DNA from: Shewanella colwelliana ATCC 39565
Lineage (GTDB): Bacteria; Pseudomonadota; Gammaproteobacteria; Enterobacterales; Shewanellaceae
Length of the DNA: 64,000 nt
Direction: 5' to 3'
Assembly (NCBI RefSeq): GCF_000518705.1
Contig: NZ_KI912479.1
Coordinates: 62,001-126,000, forward strand
Numbering within the stretch: position 1 is the stretch's first letter; each line of letters starts with the position of its first letter. Under the pieces are notes generated by a model. The model saw nothing but the letters and a program-made list of their open reading frames with translations. It ran no database searches and was not told the origin of the DNA. Both the position numbers and the translations under genes were made by a program. This document shows positions 1-8,349 of this stretch, piece after piece.

Positions 1-1
1 C

Positions 2-292
2 ATTGATCTCGGTTTCTATATTTCGGTTTCTGGTATCGTGACGTTTAAAAATGCCGGTGATTTACGCACCGTTATCCGCAAGGTGCCAAAAGATAGGTTG
101 TTAGTTGAAACCGATGCACCTTATTTGGCGCCCGTTCCCCATCGTGGGCAAGAGAATCAACCTGCATATGTTCGCGATGTGGCTGAATTTGTTGCGCAGC
201 TACGTGGTGAGTCTTATGAAGAGCTAGCCGATTACACGTCTAGTAACTTTTTTAGTCTGTTTAAAGATGCGGCGAAGTTAGTCGGTCGATAA
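2..292 (+). CDS. tatD: TatD family metal-dependent hydrolase, C-terminal part
   Basis: Only the last 96 or so codons are present; the gene enters from beyond the left edge and the frame is open from base 2. The segment GFYISVSGIVTFKNA, then LLVETDAPYLAPVPHRG and ENQPAYVRDVAEF, match the C-terminal third of the YcfH-type TatD nucleases, including the Asp of the ETD metal site. These are TIM-barrel metal-dependent 3'-5' deoxyribonucleases. In E. coli ycfH lies after pabC-yceG-tmk-holB; whether that holds here lies outside the window. The family is sure. The paralogue (YcfH rather than TatD or YjjV) rests on the closeness of the match. Confidence 0.9.
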   Translation: MDLGFYISVSGIVTFKNAGDLRTVIRKVPKDRLLVETDAPYLAPVPHRGQENQPAYVRDVAEFVAQLRGESYEELADYTSSNFFSLFKDAAKLVGR

Positions 293-309
293 ATACAGGC
301 AAGAAAAGA

Positions 310-460
310 CACGCAAAAAAAGACCCAAAACTATTCCAATTGTTCTGGGTCTAGGGGAATGGCTCTTTTCAGAGCCGTGCGCTACTGTTTGAGATGTTAC
401 CTCGAATGACTCTCAGAACTTTAGTGTAGTCAAGGCAGGCAGTAGCGCATGAACTGTTTG
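310..460 (-). ncRNA. Candidate structured RNA or 3' UTR ending in a terminator
   Basis: Read on the minus strand this stretch folds into three elements. A 10-bp stem (440-449 with 378-387) encloses about 50 nt. A hairpin with a GAAA loop follows (361-376). The last element is a 10-bp hairpin (322-331 with 342-351) followed by seven U. It begins about 70 nt past the rsmF stop codon, so it could be the processed rsmF 3' UTR or an independent small RNA. I do not recognise a known RNA family, and no clear promoter is visible. Confidence 0.4.
321..352 (-). terminator. Rho-independent terminator, minus strand
   Basis: A 10-bp GC-containing stem with one mismatch is followed on the minus strand by a run of seven T (314-320 on the plus strand reads as A). 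It would end transcription coming from rsmF or from the RNA at 352-460. On the plus strand no T run follows, so it is a poor terminator for tatD. Confidence 0.75.
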
Positions 461-526
461 GATTTTAATTACTTTCATTTGTAACAAGATGTTTCATTTG
501 TTGGCGTCGTGTCTCTGCTGGCAAAT

Positions 527-1963
527 TTACACGATGTTTGGCGTCGAAGAACTTATCTTATCTTTAACTAGATCTCTGGGTAAGCTGTTTTTCAGCTTAT
601 TGCCCAAGTGTTTCACCACGCCTATTGGGACGTTGTGATAACAGACAATGGTTTCACCTTGCGGCGTAACTTTTTCGTCTAACATGATGTCTCGTCCCAT
701 CAGAAACTGTGTTGCTTGTTTTTCTGTTAATGGATAACCCAAATCAGCTCGTCCAAGTGCGACAATGGCTTCGTGGCGTACTTTAAATCCTTTTTTAATA
801 GCATCAGCCAGCTTTAAACCAATCCGTTGAAAACGCATTTTGCCGATAAGTGATTCAACATGATATGGAAGCAACCAATATTCATCGTCGCGACTCATGA
901 TGAGTCCCATACCATCGAGTTCAATATTAAAACTCTGTTTAAAGTATGCATGAATGGCGGCTAACTGCTTGGTGCTAGTCTGGTTAAATGGAAAATTTTT
1001 CTGTGGCTTAGGAGCAGGTTTGGCACGCTCGATATCCATCGTTTTTCGAATTTTGGCGATAAAGAAACCTTCGCTGTCATAGATTTGTGGCCAAACATGT
1101 AAAAAGCCTTCTGAAGTCAATGCTTTATTTGCACCCGGAAACAAATCGGCTAATGATTCAAACTCAACAGCATCACCGTAGCGTTGTTTGAGATAGTTAC
1201 AAACAGCTTGATTTTCGGTGGTGTTAAGTGTGCAGGTTGAGTAAACCAAGCTGCCACCCGTTTTGAGTGCTAAAAAGGCTGAGTCAATTAGATCACGTTG
1301 AGTGGCTGCAATCGCTTCAATCTCAGCATAGTCCCAATGTTTTAACGCATCAGGGTCTTTGCGTATAGTGCCTTCACCACTACAAGGGGCATCTAGCAGC
1401 ACGGCGTCAAAGGTATCATACAAGTACTCACCGAATACGCGGGCATTAAAATGGGTGAGGGCACAGTTTTTACCGCCCATTCGCAATACGTTGGCATGCA
1501 GCACTTTTACCCGGCTGGATGAGTATTCATTAGCAACTAACAGGCCGTTGTTGGTCATCATTGCCGAGAGTTGAGTCGTCTTTGAACCTGGTGCTGAAGC
1601 CATGTCTAGCACTGTTAACTGACTCGCATCGTCAATGGTTTTTGGAAATAACGCGTGGGGAGGCAGCATTGAGCTCGCCTCTTGGATATAAAACAGCCCT
1701 TGAATGTGCTCAATGGTATTGCCTAACTGGATTTGACTATCCGTTGTGATCCAAAATCCATCGTCGCTCCAAGGGATGGGTTCAAATTGCCACCCTTTGG
1801 CGGTCATCAGCGCAGTAAAATCTGCTGAGGATATTTTAAGGGTATTGACCCTTATAGAGGGTCGAAGTGGCAATGCACTGAATGCGATAAAATCTTCCAT
1901 CGTAAGATGAGGTGGAAGATCTTTAGCGATACTGTCGATAAAATTTTGATTTAATTGGACCAT
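527..1963 (-). CDS. rsmF: 16S rRNA (cytosine-1407-C5)-methyltransferase RsmF
   Basis: RsmF (YebU) methylates C1407 of 16S rRNA using SAM. The protein has the RsmB/RsmF SAM-binding fold with VLDMASAPGSKTTQL, the catalytic-cysteine motifs DAPCSGEG and YSTCTLN, and a C-terminal PUA-like part. The open frame reaches 2074, but the extra 37 residues have no counterpart in the family. The ATG at 1961-1963 (MVQLNQNF) gives 478 residues, against 479 in E. coli, so I place the start there. No clear Shine-Dalgarno sequence precedes it. The gene is divergent from the membrane protein at 2050, with an 86-bp shared upstream region. Confidence 0.95.
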   Translation of the reverse strand: MVQLNQNFIDSIAKDLPPHLTMEDFIAFSALPLRPSIRVNTLKISSADFTALMTAKGWQFEPIPWSDDGFWITTDSQIQLGNTIEHIQGLFYIQEASSMLPPHALFPKTIDDASQLTVLDMASAPGSKTTQLSAMMTNNGLLVANEYSSSRVKVLHANVLRMGGKNCALTHFNARVFGEYLYDTFDAVLLDAPCSGEGTIRKDPDALKHWDYAEIEAIAATQRDLIDSAFLALKTGGSLVYSTCTLNTTENQAVCNYLKQRYGDAVEFESLADLFPGANKALTSEGFLHVWPQIYDSEGFFIAKIRKTMDIERAKPAPKPQKNFPFNQTSTKQLAAIHAYFKQSFNIELDGMGLIMSRDDEYWLLPYHVESLIGKMRFQRIGLKLADAIKKGFKVRHEAIVALGRADLGYPLTEKQATQFLMGRDIMLDEKVTPQGETIVCYHNVPIGVVKHLGNKLKNSLPRDLVKDKISSSTPNIV

Positions 1964-2049
1964 AAGAATGAAAAACAAGATATTGTTATGGTGCAGTATA
2001 TCACAATCGGTGATCGGCCTTTGATTAAAGGTTAAGTGAAGGAGTTTGC

Positions 2050-3276
2050 GTGTTAAATCGGATATGGGTGGCATTTTTTGTCACTGCATTAGCGGCCATT
2101 ATGGTGCAGCTTTTCATGGGACATTGGTCTGTTTTAGCTGATGCTGTCAATGCACTATTTTCCAGCGCTAAGCTTGCCGCAGAGATTGCACTGGGTTTAA
2201 TCGGGGTGTTGGCGTTGTGGATGGGCCTTATGCGAGTGGGTGAGAAAGCTGGGGTCGTCAGTGTATTTGCTAGGCTGTTTGAACCCTTGCTCAGCAGGCT
2301 AATGCCTGAAGTTCCTCGAGGCCACCGAGCTTACGGTAGTGTTACCATGAACCTTACTGCAAATGTACTGGGGCTCGACAATGCTGCTACACCATTAGGA
2401 CTCAAGGCTATGCAAGATCTGCAGCAGCTTAACCCTAATAAGTCTGTTGCCACTAATGCACAAATTCTATTTTTAGTCCTCAATACGTCCTCAGTAACCT
2501 TAGTGCCCGTGACCGTTTTTTTGTACCGGGCACAGCAGGGCGCGGCGGCACCAGCAGATATCTTTCTGCCAATTTTGTTAGCGACAACCGCTTCTACATT
2601 AGTTGGCATACTTGTGGTCGCCTTGTTTCAGCGCATCTCGCTACTTAATAGCGTCATACTTGCATACGGTGGTCTATTTTTTGCGGGGATTTCTGCTTTA
2701 GTTTTTTATTTAGGCACACTATCGGTAGCCGCGATTGGTGAGCTATCTACGGCGCTCGGCAACGGCATACTCTTGTTGTTGGTATTTAGTTTTATTCTTG
2801 TGGCTGGGCTTCGTAAGGTCGCTGTTTACGATGAGTTTGTGGCAGGAGCCAAAGAGGGATTTGAACAAGCAATTAAGTTGATCCCCTATCTATTGGCCAT
2901 GTTATTAGCCATTGCGCTCTTGCGTGCCTCTGGTGCGTTAGATTATCTGTTGAGTGTTATCGCTGCACTAGTTCAGTTACTTGGTGGTGACACGCGTTTT
3001 ATTGACGCTCTGCCGACAGCCATTATGAAACCTTTTAGCGGCTCTGGCGCACGAGCGATGATGTTAGAGACTATGCAGCATCATGGTGTTGACTCCTTTG
3101 CTGGTCGCTTGGCTGCAATTGTTCAAGGCAGTACCGAAACTACATTCTATGTATTAGCTGTCTATTTTGGAGCCGTAGGTATACGAAACGGACGTCATGC
3201 CCTTGCGTGTGGACTAACTGCTGATATTGCGGGGATTTGTGCCGCTATCTTTGTTTGCTATCAATTCTATGGCTAA
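2050..3276 (+). CDS. SpmA-SpmB-like nucleoside-recognition (Gate) domain membrane protein
   Basis: A 408-residue polytopic inner-membrane protein with about ten hydrophobic segments. The N-terminal half carries the SpmA signature GLDNAATPLGLKAMQ. The C-terminal half carries the SpmB-type PFSGSGARAMMLE and QGSTETTFYVLAVYFG. It is thus a fusion of the two Bacillus spore-maturation proteins, and similar fusions occur in non-sporulating proteobacteria. The transported substrate is not known to me; the Gate-domain family includes nucleoside transporters and unassigned carriers. Start is GTG, 7 nt after GGAG. It stands alone, divergent from rsmF. Confidence 0.85.
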   Translation: MLNRIWVAFFVTALAAIMVQLFMGHWSVLADAVNALFSSAKLAAEIALGLIGVLALWMGLMRVGEKAGVVSVFARLFEPLLSRLMPEVPRGHRAYGSVTMNLTANVLGLDNAATPLGLKAMQDLQQLNPNKSVATNAQILFLVLNTSSVTLVPVTVFLYRAQQGAAAPADIFLPILLATTASTLVGILVVALFQRISLLNSVILAYGGLFFAGISALVFYLGTLSVAAIGELSTALGNGILLLLVFSFILVAGLRKVAVYDEFVAGAKEGFEQAIKLIPYLLAMLLAIALLRASGALDYLLSVIAALVQLLGGDTRFIDALPTAIMKPFSGSGARAMMLETMQHHGVDSFAGRLAAIVQGSTETTFYVLAVYFGAVGIRNGRHALACGLTADIAGICAAIFVCYQFYG

Positions 3277-3389
3277 AAATCTATTAGCATGAATTGTTGC
3301 CTAATGTCGGGGGCGAGTGATATGAGAGGGGATGATTGAGCTCTGTTGAGTGATGGAGAGTGCTACAGTCGATGGTTAAGTCATGGCGA

Positions 3390-3415
3390 GTGTGCCATAG
3401 CGTTTTATGGCACAC
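3390..3415. terminator. Hairpin between convergent genes, possible terminator
   Basis: A perfect 9-bp stem (GTGTGCCAT with ATGGCACAC) with an 8-nt loop lies between the ends of the Gate-domain gene and the outer-membrane gene. No T run follows on either strand, so if it terminates transcription it is weak or Rho-assisted. Confidence 0.4.
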
Positions 3416-3437
3416 CCAGGTTAATCATTAACAGACG

Positions 3438-4355
3438 TTAGAATTGATAGCTCACTGATAACATTGGGCCAATAAAGCTGTAGTAGAGATTATAATCGGC
3501 GATTTTTGTATCGATGCGATCAGCATTATGATGAAAATCTACATCAACTTTGTAGTAGTTAAAGGCGGCTGTCATATGCCAGTTTTCAGTTATCTCCGCC
3601 TCTACCCCCGCTCTTATATCGACAAGGCTGCCTTTAACGTCATCAAGCTCAATGTAAAAGTACTGTGCATGAGCATTAAAGACAAAACCAGGTACAAACT
3701 CATAGTTACCAAACAAGCCGATATCAGGTAGCGGTGCAGTGACCTCTTCTTCGACAAATTTAGGGGTTGAAGTTGAACCACATTGCTCAATATTCTCCCC
3801 TTCGATACATACACCTATGTCACCGTCAAAAGCGGTTTTGATGAACATGGTATGCAAGCCAATGCTCACGCCTAAGTCGTAATTGTTGCCCTGATAGAAG
3901 CGATAGTTGTATCCCAGGCGAGCGATATCGATATTTAAGGTAGTGTCTAAACGCGCTCCAGCTTGAATGTCATAAACTTTGTCATTGAGAGATACTTGAA
4001 AAGGGACGGTGAGCTTTTTTACTTCAGCACTGCGATGTAACTGCTTCCAGTCTAGATAAACAGAGTGCTTGCTATTGAAGTGGTGAATAACCTCAAAGAA
4101 AGGTAAAAACTGTGACTCTTCTAATTTCAAATCTTTTTCAAAATCGATTTTGAAGTCTTCACCTCGTAATGGATCTGTAACATCCATGCTGGAATTTGAG
4201 TTGGAGTAGAAGCCACCAACGCGAATAATCGTTTTACTGGTGTCGGTGGTGTTTTGAATGACGGGTGCATTATCGCTTTCTGCTGCGGTGGCGGAAAAAC
4301 TGAGTAATGCCAATGCGACTAATGTAAAATATTTGGCTGCCAAAGAGGACCTCAT
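3438..4355 (-). CDS. Putative outer-membrane beta-barrel protein
   Basis: A 305-residue exported protein. Residues 1-25 form a signal peptide with predicted cleavage after SATAA. The mature part alternates hydrophobic and polar residues, with many aromatic strand ends (YRFYQGNNYDLGVSIGLHT, NLYYSFIGPMLSVSYQF), and ends in phenylalanine, the usual BAM recognition residue. A Cys pair about 11 residues apart in a central loop (CIEGENIEQC) could form a disulfide. A TTG one codon upstream is the alternative start; neither has a good ribosome-binding site. It is a single gene. I do not recognise the family, so ligand and role are unknown. Confidence 0.75.
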   Translation of the reverse strand: MRSSLAAKYFTLVALALLSFSATAAESDNAPVIQNTTDTSKTIIRVGGFYSNSNSSMDVTDPLRGEDFKIDFEKDLKLEESQFLPFFEVIHHFNSKHSVYLDWKQLHRSAEVKKLTVPFQVSLNDKVYDIQAGARLDTTLNIDIARLGYNYRFYQGNNYDLGVSIGLHTMFIKTAFDGDIGVCIEGENIEQCGSTSTPKFVEEEVTAPLPDIGLFGNYEFVPGFVFNAHAQYFYIELDDVKGSLVDIRAGVEAEITENWHMTAAFNYYKVDVDFHHNADRIDTKIADYNLYYSFIGPMLSVSYQF

Positions 4356-4552
4356 CAAACTTTAATTATTATAACTATCTGATTTTTATCTAAATGAATA
4401 TTTAAGCGTTAATCATTCTATCAGGATATTTCTAATTGTGAATGATTTGTATCAATAAATGTCAATAAAGGCTGGGAATTTTGTAAAAGCAGGAGGGAGA
4501 TCGCGGTAATTGGTGCGCAGTTAGGTTTACCCACTACGCACCGATAGAACGC

Positions 4553-4924
4553 TTAGAAGTAATGAGTAAAGAGAATGACAGCCCAAGTAACTCCGCATAA
4601 CGCAAGGCTCATAAACACTGCAGCAGAAGCGATATCCTTAGCTTGACCACTTAGTGGGTGAATTTCATCGCCAATTCTATCTACCACAGCTTCGATGGCT
4701 GAGTTGAGTAGCTCGACAATGAGTACGATAAATAGCGTCATGATAAGCAGCAGGCGTTCAACGGTAGGAACATCGACTAAGAGTGCAATAGGTAGCATTA
4801 CCGCTGCAAGCATTAACTCTTGTCTAAAGGCAGCCTCAAATTGCCAAGCTTGTTTTAACCCTTGCATAGAAAAACCAGTGGCTCTGAAAATGCGTTTAAT
4901 TCCGTGGTTATTTTCCGGTTTCAT
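4553..4924 (-). CDS. dgkA: Diacylglycerol kinase
   Basis: DgkA phosphorylates diacylglycerol to phosphatidic acid in the inner membrane, recycling the diacylglycerol released when membrane-derived oligosaccharides or lipid A are modified. The 123 residues match the family length (E. coli 122). Three membrane helices are visible. The active-site residues fit: Glu71, Asn74 and Glu78 in ELLNSAIEAVVDR, then Lys96 and Asp97 in GQAKDIASAAVF. It is a single gene between the outer-membrane gene and the divergent ligase gene. Confidence 0.97.
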   Translation of the reverse strand: MKPENNHGIKRIFRATGFSMQGLKQAWQFEAAFRQELMLAAVMLPIALLVDVPTVERLLLIMTLFIVLIVELLNSAIEAVVDRIGDEIHPLSGQAKDIASAAVFMSLALCGVTWAVILFTHYF

Positions 4925-5010
4925 AGTATTCCAGTGAAAAATGGCTAACAGTTTAGTAGCGCAAAAAGTGATTTTGGCAAAAGTATAACATCACTATAAC
5001 GATCATGACA

Positions 5011-5037
5011 TTGACCTTTAACCAATTGGTCTAAACT
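5011..5037 (+). promoter_or_regulatory. Possible promoter with palindrome before the ligase gene
   Basis: TTGACC (5011-5016) and TAAACT (5032-5037) resemble sigma-70 boxes with a short 15-bp spacer. Between them lies the 10-bp palindrome ACCAATTGGT (5021-5030), placed where an operator would block RNA polymerase. The assignment rests on motifs only. Confidence 0.3.
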
Positions 5038-5074
5038 TACTTAGTTCATGTCAATGTTGCTCATGGAGGAGCCA

Positions 5075-5932
5075 ATGAAAATCCTATCATCTATCTTTGT
5101 TGTTTTACTGACAAGCTGTTTAATGTTTTCGGCGAAAACCTTTTCTGAGTCACCAAGCGTTAAAAAGCCTTCACTTCAGCATGCTGCGGCATCTTCTCCT
5201 CAACTGCCAGTGTCACAATACTTAGCGAGCGAAAAACTCGATGGTGTTCGCGGGCGCTGGACTGGACGTCGTATGTTGACGCGAAGTGGGCGAGAGGTCG
5301 CCTTACCAAAGTGGTTTACCCAGGAGTTCCCCTCCAGTGCACTTGATGGTGAGCTATGGATAGCGCGAGGTAAGTTTGATGCTGTATCGGCATTAGTGCG
5401 TCATCACTCTCCTGACCAAGAGCGCTGGCGAGCCGTTAAATTCATGGTCTTTGATTTACCTCATTCGGCATTGCCCTTTGAAAGGCGCTATCAACTGTTG
5501 TTGCAAAAATATGCCAATCTATCGCCCTATTTGAAAATAGTTGAGCAACGAAGTTATGACTCGATGGCGCTACTTGACGAACAGCTTAGCGCTTTGGTCA
5601 AGCAAGGTGCAGAGGGGATGATGTTACATCGTAAAACAGCATACTATAGCGTGGGGCGAACCATGGATTTGGTTAAGTTAAAGCCCTATGAAGATGCTGA
5701 AGCCATTGTCGTTGCCCACCTGCCGGGAAAGGGAAAGTATTTTGGTATGTTAGGTGCATTACAGGTCAAAACCGATGACGGACGCATATTTAAACTTGGC
5801 AGTGGTTTGAGCGATGAGCAACGACTGCATCCACCCGAAATTGGCTCAACCGTGACCTACAAATACTATGGTTTGACTAAAACAGGCTTACCTAGGTTTG
5901 CTACGTTTCTTAGGGTAAGGTTAACGCAGTAA
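5075..5932 (+). CDS. ligE: Exported ATP-dependent DNA ligase (LigE type)
   Basis: A 285-residue minimal ATP-dependent DNA ligase. The nucleotidyl Lys54 sits in motif I (ASEKLDGVRGRW). ALDGELW, EGMMLHR and VKLKPYEDAEAIV follow as motifs III, IV and V, and a short OB-fold ends the protein. Length and motif order match LigE, which acts outside the cytoplasm in several proteobacteria. Residues 1-20 form a signal sequence. LTSC at 12-15 resembles a lipobox, so a lipoprotein is an alternative to plain export. Start is the ATG at 5075, preceded by GGAGG; an in-frame ATG at 5048 lacks that site. The next gene begins 21 nt later and is probably cotranscribed. Confidence 0.9.
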   Translation: MKILSSIFVVLLTSCLMFSAKTFSESPSVKKPSLQHAAASSPQLPVSQYLASEKLDGVRGRWTGRRMLTRSGREVALPKWFTQEFPSSALDGELWIARGKFDAVSALVRHHSPDQERWRAVKFMVFDLPHSALPFERRYQLLLQKYANLSPYLKIVEQRSYDSMALLDEQLSALVKQGAEGMMLHRKTAYYSVGRTMDLVKLKPYEDAEAIVVAHLPGKGKYFGMLGALQVKTDDGRIFKLGSGLSDEQRLHPPEIGSTVTYKYYGLTKTGLPRFATFLRVRLTQ

Positions 5933-5953
5933 ATACAATGGTAGATAGGGAAT

Positions 5954-6415
5954 ATGACTAGAATTACATCGGTACTTTTTATTTGTATGGGAAACATCTG
6001 CCGCTCGCCCAGTGCTGAAGCGGTATTTAGGACAAAGGCGCGGGAGCAGGGGGTAGAGATAAGCAGTGATTCAGCCGGCACGATCGCTTATCATCAAGGT
6101 GAAAGCCCTGATACCCGTGCTAGAGCTGCAGGTGAGCGCCGTGGATTCGATTTCAGTGGCATCACAGCAAGAGCTGTAACCAATGATGATTTTGAACAAT
6201 TTGACCTTATTTTAGCGGCTGACGAAGCAAATTTAGCCGATTTGAAACAGCGATGCCCGGCGCATCTGCAATATAAACTTCGCTTGATCTTGTCTTATAT
6301 TGATGGTGGCTATACAGAAGTGCCCGATCCCTATTATGGGGGAGATAAGGGGTTTGAATTGGTTTTGGATCTCTTGGAGCAGAGCTGTGATGCGCTGATA
6401 GCCAGCCTAAAATGA
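5954..6415 (+). CDS. Low-molecular-weight protein-tyrosine phosphatase
   Basis: The 153-residue protein has the P-loop Cys11-X5-Arg17 in VLFICMGNICRSPSAEA and the general-acid Asp in VPDPYYGG, the complete active site of the LMW-PTP family. Eukaryote-like members of this family act on phosphotyrosine proteins, whereas the Wzb type serves capsule kinases. No tyrosine kinase or polysaccharide gene is nearby, so the substrate is open. A good ribosome-binding site (AGGGA) precedes the ATG. It follows the ligase gene by 21 nt. The stop codon lies inside the hairpin at 6413-6444. Confidence 0.95.
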   Translation: MTRITSVLFICMGNICRSPSAEAVFRTKAREQGVEISSDSAGTIAYHQGESPDTRARAAGERRGFDFSGITARAVTNDDFEQFDLILAADEANLADLKQRCPAHLQYKLRLILSYIDGGYTEVPDPYYGGDKGFELVLDLLEQSCDALIASLK

Positions 6416-6444
6416 GACTGCGGGTACTTGGCCCCGCAGTCTCA
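6413..6444. terminator. Strong hairpin between convergent genes
   Basis: A perfect 12-bp stem (6413-6424 with 6433-6444) with an 8-nt loop overlaps the phosphatase stop codon and ends 11 bp before the convergent GTPase stop. It lacks a T run on both strands, so it may block 3' exonucleases or act with Rho rather than as a classical terminator. Confidence 0.55.
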
Positions 6445-6455
6445 CATTAAATAGC

Positions 6456-7403
6456 TTAATCGTTATTGTTGTGACGCACGCCAGAGCGTTTTAGCCTTTC
6501 GGCTTCGAGCTTAGCCTGTTTAATGGCCTCTTTCTCTGCCAATATTCTCGCCACTTCAGCTTTTTCAATCTCAGCCATTTCGGGGGTCTCTAATGATAGT
6601 AACCCGATTTTCCCTGAGCGATATTCATGCAACAAAAGCTCAGAAGCTTTGTGCAGGTCGATGCGCCCACCTGGTCTTAACGCACCACGTTTACGGCCAA
6701 TAGCTTCCAGTAGCCCAATGTCGTCTTTAGGTAACGCTTTAAGCTTGTAACGTTCAAGCATTGCATCTGGATAAGCCTTAAGGAAATATTCGGCGGCAAA
6801 CATGGCTACGTCTCCATATTCCATCGCGGTATCTTTGATTGCGCCAGTTACTGCTAAGCGGTAGCTACTAGACTCATTGTCTACTTTTGGCCATAGAATT
6901 CCGGGTGTATCAGAGAGAACGATACCGTTTTTTAAGTTTATTCGCTGTTGTCTTTTGGTCACGGCGGGCTCGTTACCTGTTTTAGCGATAACGCGTCCTG
7001 CAAGGGTGTTGATGATGGTGGATTTCCCCACGTTGGGGATACCCATGATCATGGTGCGGATATCTTTTTCTGTTGTATCTCTACTCGGTACTAATTTACG
7101 GCATAAATCGGGGATTTTGCGCACTTGGCTTGCTTGTAAGGTGGTAATTGCCATCGCTTTTACACCTTGTTCAAGCTCCAAATATTCAACCCATTTTTGC
7201 GTGGTGACAGGATCGGCTAAATCTGATTTATTTAATAGCTTGATACAAGGCTTATCACCGCGAAGTGTTTTGACCATTGGGTTTTCACTGCTAAAGGGAA
7301 TACGGGCATCGAGCACCTCAATCACGAGATCGATTTGAGGCATAACCTCTTCAATCTCTTTACGCGCTTTGTGCATGTGACCGGGATACCACTGAATAGC
7401 CAT
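6456..7403 (-). CDS. ylqF: YlqF/RbgA-type ribosome-assembly GTPase
   Basis: A circularly permuted GTPase of 315 residues: G4 (LNKSD, about 57-61) comes before G1 (GIPNVGKST, about 121-129) and G3 (DTPG, 165-168). The opening IQWYPGHMHKARKEI is diagnostic of YlqF/RbgA. The Bacillus protein acts late in 50S subunit assembly. The C-terminal helical part ends in a basic stretch (KQAKLEAERLKRSGVR) suited to RNA binding. It is a single gene in a window rich in ribosome-maturation genes. Family is certain; the exact role in gammaproteobacteria is less well known. Confidence 0.93.
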   Translation of the reverse strand: MAIQWYPGHMHKARKEIEEVMPQIDLVIEVLDARIPFSSENPMVKTLRGDKPCIKLLNKSDLADPVTTQKWVEYLELEQGVKAMAITTLQASQVRKIPDLCRKLVPSRDTTEKDIRTMIMGIPNVGKSTIINTLAGRVIAKTGNEPAVTKRQQRINLKNGIVLSDTPGILWPKVDNESSSYRLAVTGAIKDTAMEYGDVAMFAAEYFLKAYPDAMLERYKLKALPKDDIGLLEAIGRKRGALRPGGRIDLHKASELLLHEYRSGKIGLLSLETPEMAEIEKAEVARILAEKEAIKQAKLEAERLKRSGVRHNNND

Positions 7404-7469
7404 GTTATTACTCTACCTTTAGCTGAAGTTGGCGGGATTTTACCTTGATATGTCAGAAAAATCACAAAT

Positions 7470-7493
7470 AAAAAGCGCCAAATGGCGCTTTTT
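7470..7493 (-). terminator. Rho-independent terminator of the oxygenase gene
   Basis: An 11-bp stem (AAAAAGCGCCA with TGGCGCTTTTT) with a 2-nt gap at the tip lies 17 bp after the oxygenase stop codon. A T run follows on the minus strand. Confidence 0.85.
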
Positions 7494-7509
7494 ATTAAGA
7501 GACTTAAGG

Positions 7510-8349
7510 CTAGATGACCCCAAGTTCTCTTAAACGTTCCATCAAGTAACTGTCTGCAGTATAGCGCTCAGACAGCACAACTTCTGGCTTTGGGTGTAAA
7601 AACAGCGGTAGCGAGATACGTGAGCGACTTGTATCTGTGCCTTTAGGGTTAACTACTCGATGGGTTGTAGAAGGGAAGTAGCCACCCGAAGCCTCTTGTA
7701 ACATATCACCGATATTGATGATGATATTGCCAAAATCACTGGGTACGTCTAACCATTCACCAGATTTAGTTTTGACTTGTAAGCCAGGTTCATTGGCTGC
7801 TGGGAGTACGGTTAATAAGTTAATATCTTCATGTGCGGCAGCACGGATAGCACCCAATTCTTCGTCACCCGTCATTGGTGGATAGTGAAGGATGCGCAGT
7901 AGCGTCTTATTGCTGTCTTCAATCATTTTGGGTAGGGCGATGGAGTAATTGACTGCAACATCGGCTGGCGTATGGGCTTCGACCCAAGAGAGCAGTTCTG
8001 CGGCGAGCGCGTTGGCTTCTTGGTAATACTTGAGGATATTACTGCGTAAACTGTCAGGAATACGACCCCATGGGTAAACGTGATAGTACTCTTTAATATC
8101 TTTAACGCTATGGCCTTTGGCTGTTTCTGAAATTTCAGCAGGGAAAAAACCATCTTGAGTCTCTGGTTTAAACAGAAAATCGTGCTTATCTTCACCGTTG
8201 AAAAAAGCCTGCCATTCTTGGTAGATACTTTCTACTAGCTCTTTGTTAATTGGGTGGTTAGACAGTACACCAAACCCAGTTTCTCTTAGTGACTCCACGA
8301 AGCGCTGAGCACTATCGCTTGATTGGTAATCAATTGTTTCTAATTTCAT
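7510..8349 (-). CDS. Isopenicillin N synthase-like 2OG-Fe(II) oxygenase
   Basis: A 279-residue non-haem iron oxygenase. The facial triad is His173 and Asp175 (AAHEDINLLT) with His230 (STTHRVVNP). Arg244-x-Ser246 (RSRIS) would bind the 2-oxoglutarate carboxylate. The N-terminal DIOX_N-like part (FGVLSNHPI) fits the IPNS/DAO family. The substrate cannot be told from sequence, and no biosynthetic genes lie beside it. It is a single gene with its own terminator. Confidence 0.88.
   Translation of the reverse strand: MKLETIDYQSSDSAQRFVESLRETGFGVLSNHPINKELVESIYQEWQAFFNGEDKHDFLFKPETQDGFFPAEISETAKGHSVKDIKEYYHVYPWGRIPDSLRSNILKYYQEANALAAELLSWVEAHTPADVAVNYSIALPKMIEDSNKTLLRILHYPPMTGDEELGAIRAAAHEDINLLTVLPAANEPGLQVKTKSGEWLDVPSDFGNIIINIGDMLQEASGGYFPSTTHRVVNPKGTDTSRSRISLPLFLHPKPEVVLSERYTADSYLMERLRELGVI

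Noticed and set aside
6877..7338. 153-codon plus-strand frame opposite the YlqF-type GTPase gene
   Set aside because: The opposite strand carries an intact, motif-complete GTPase; this is a shadow.
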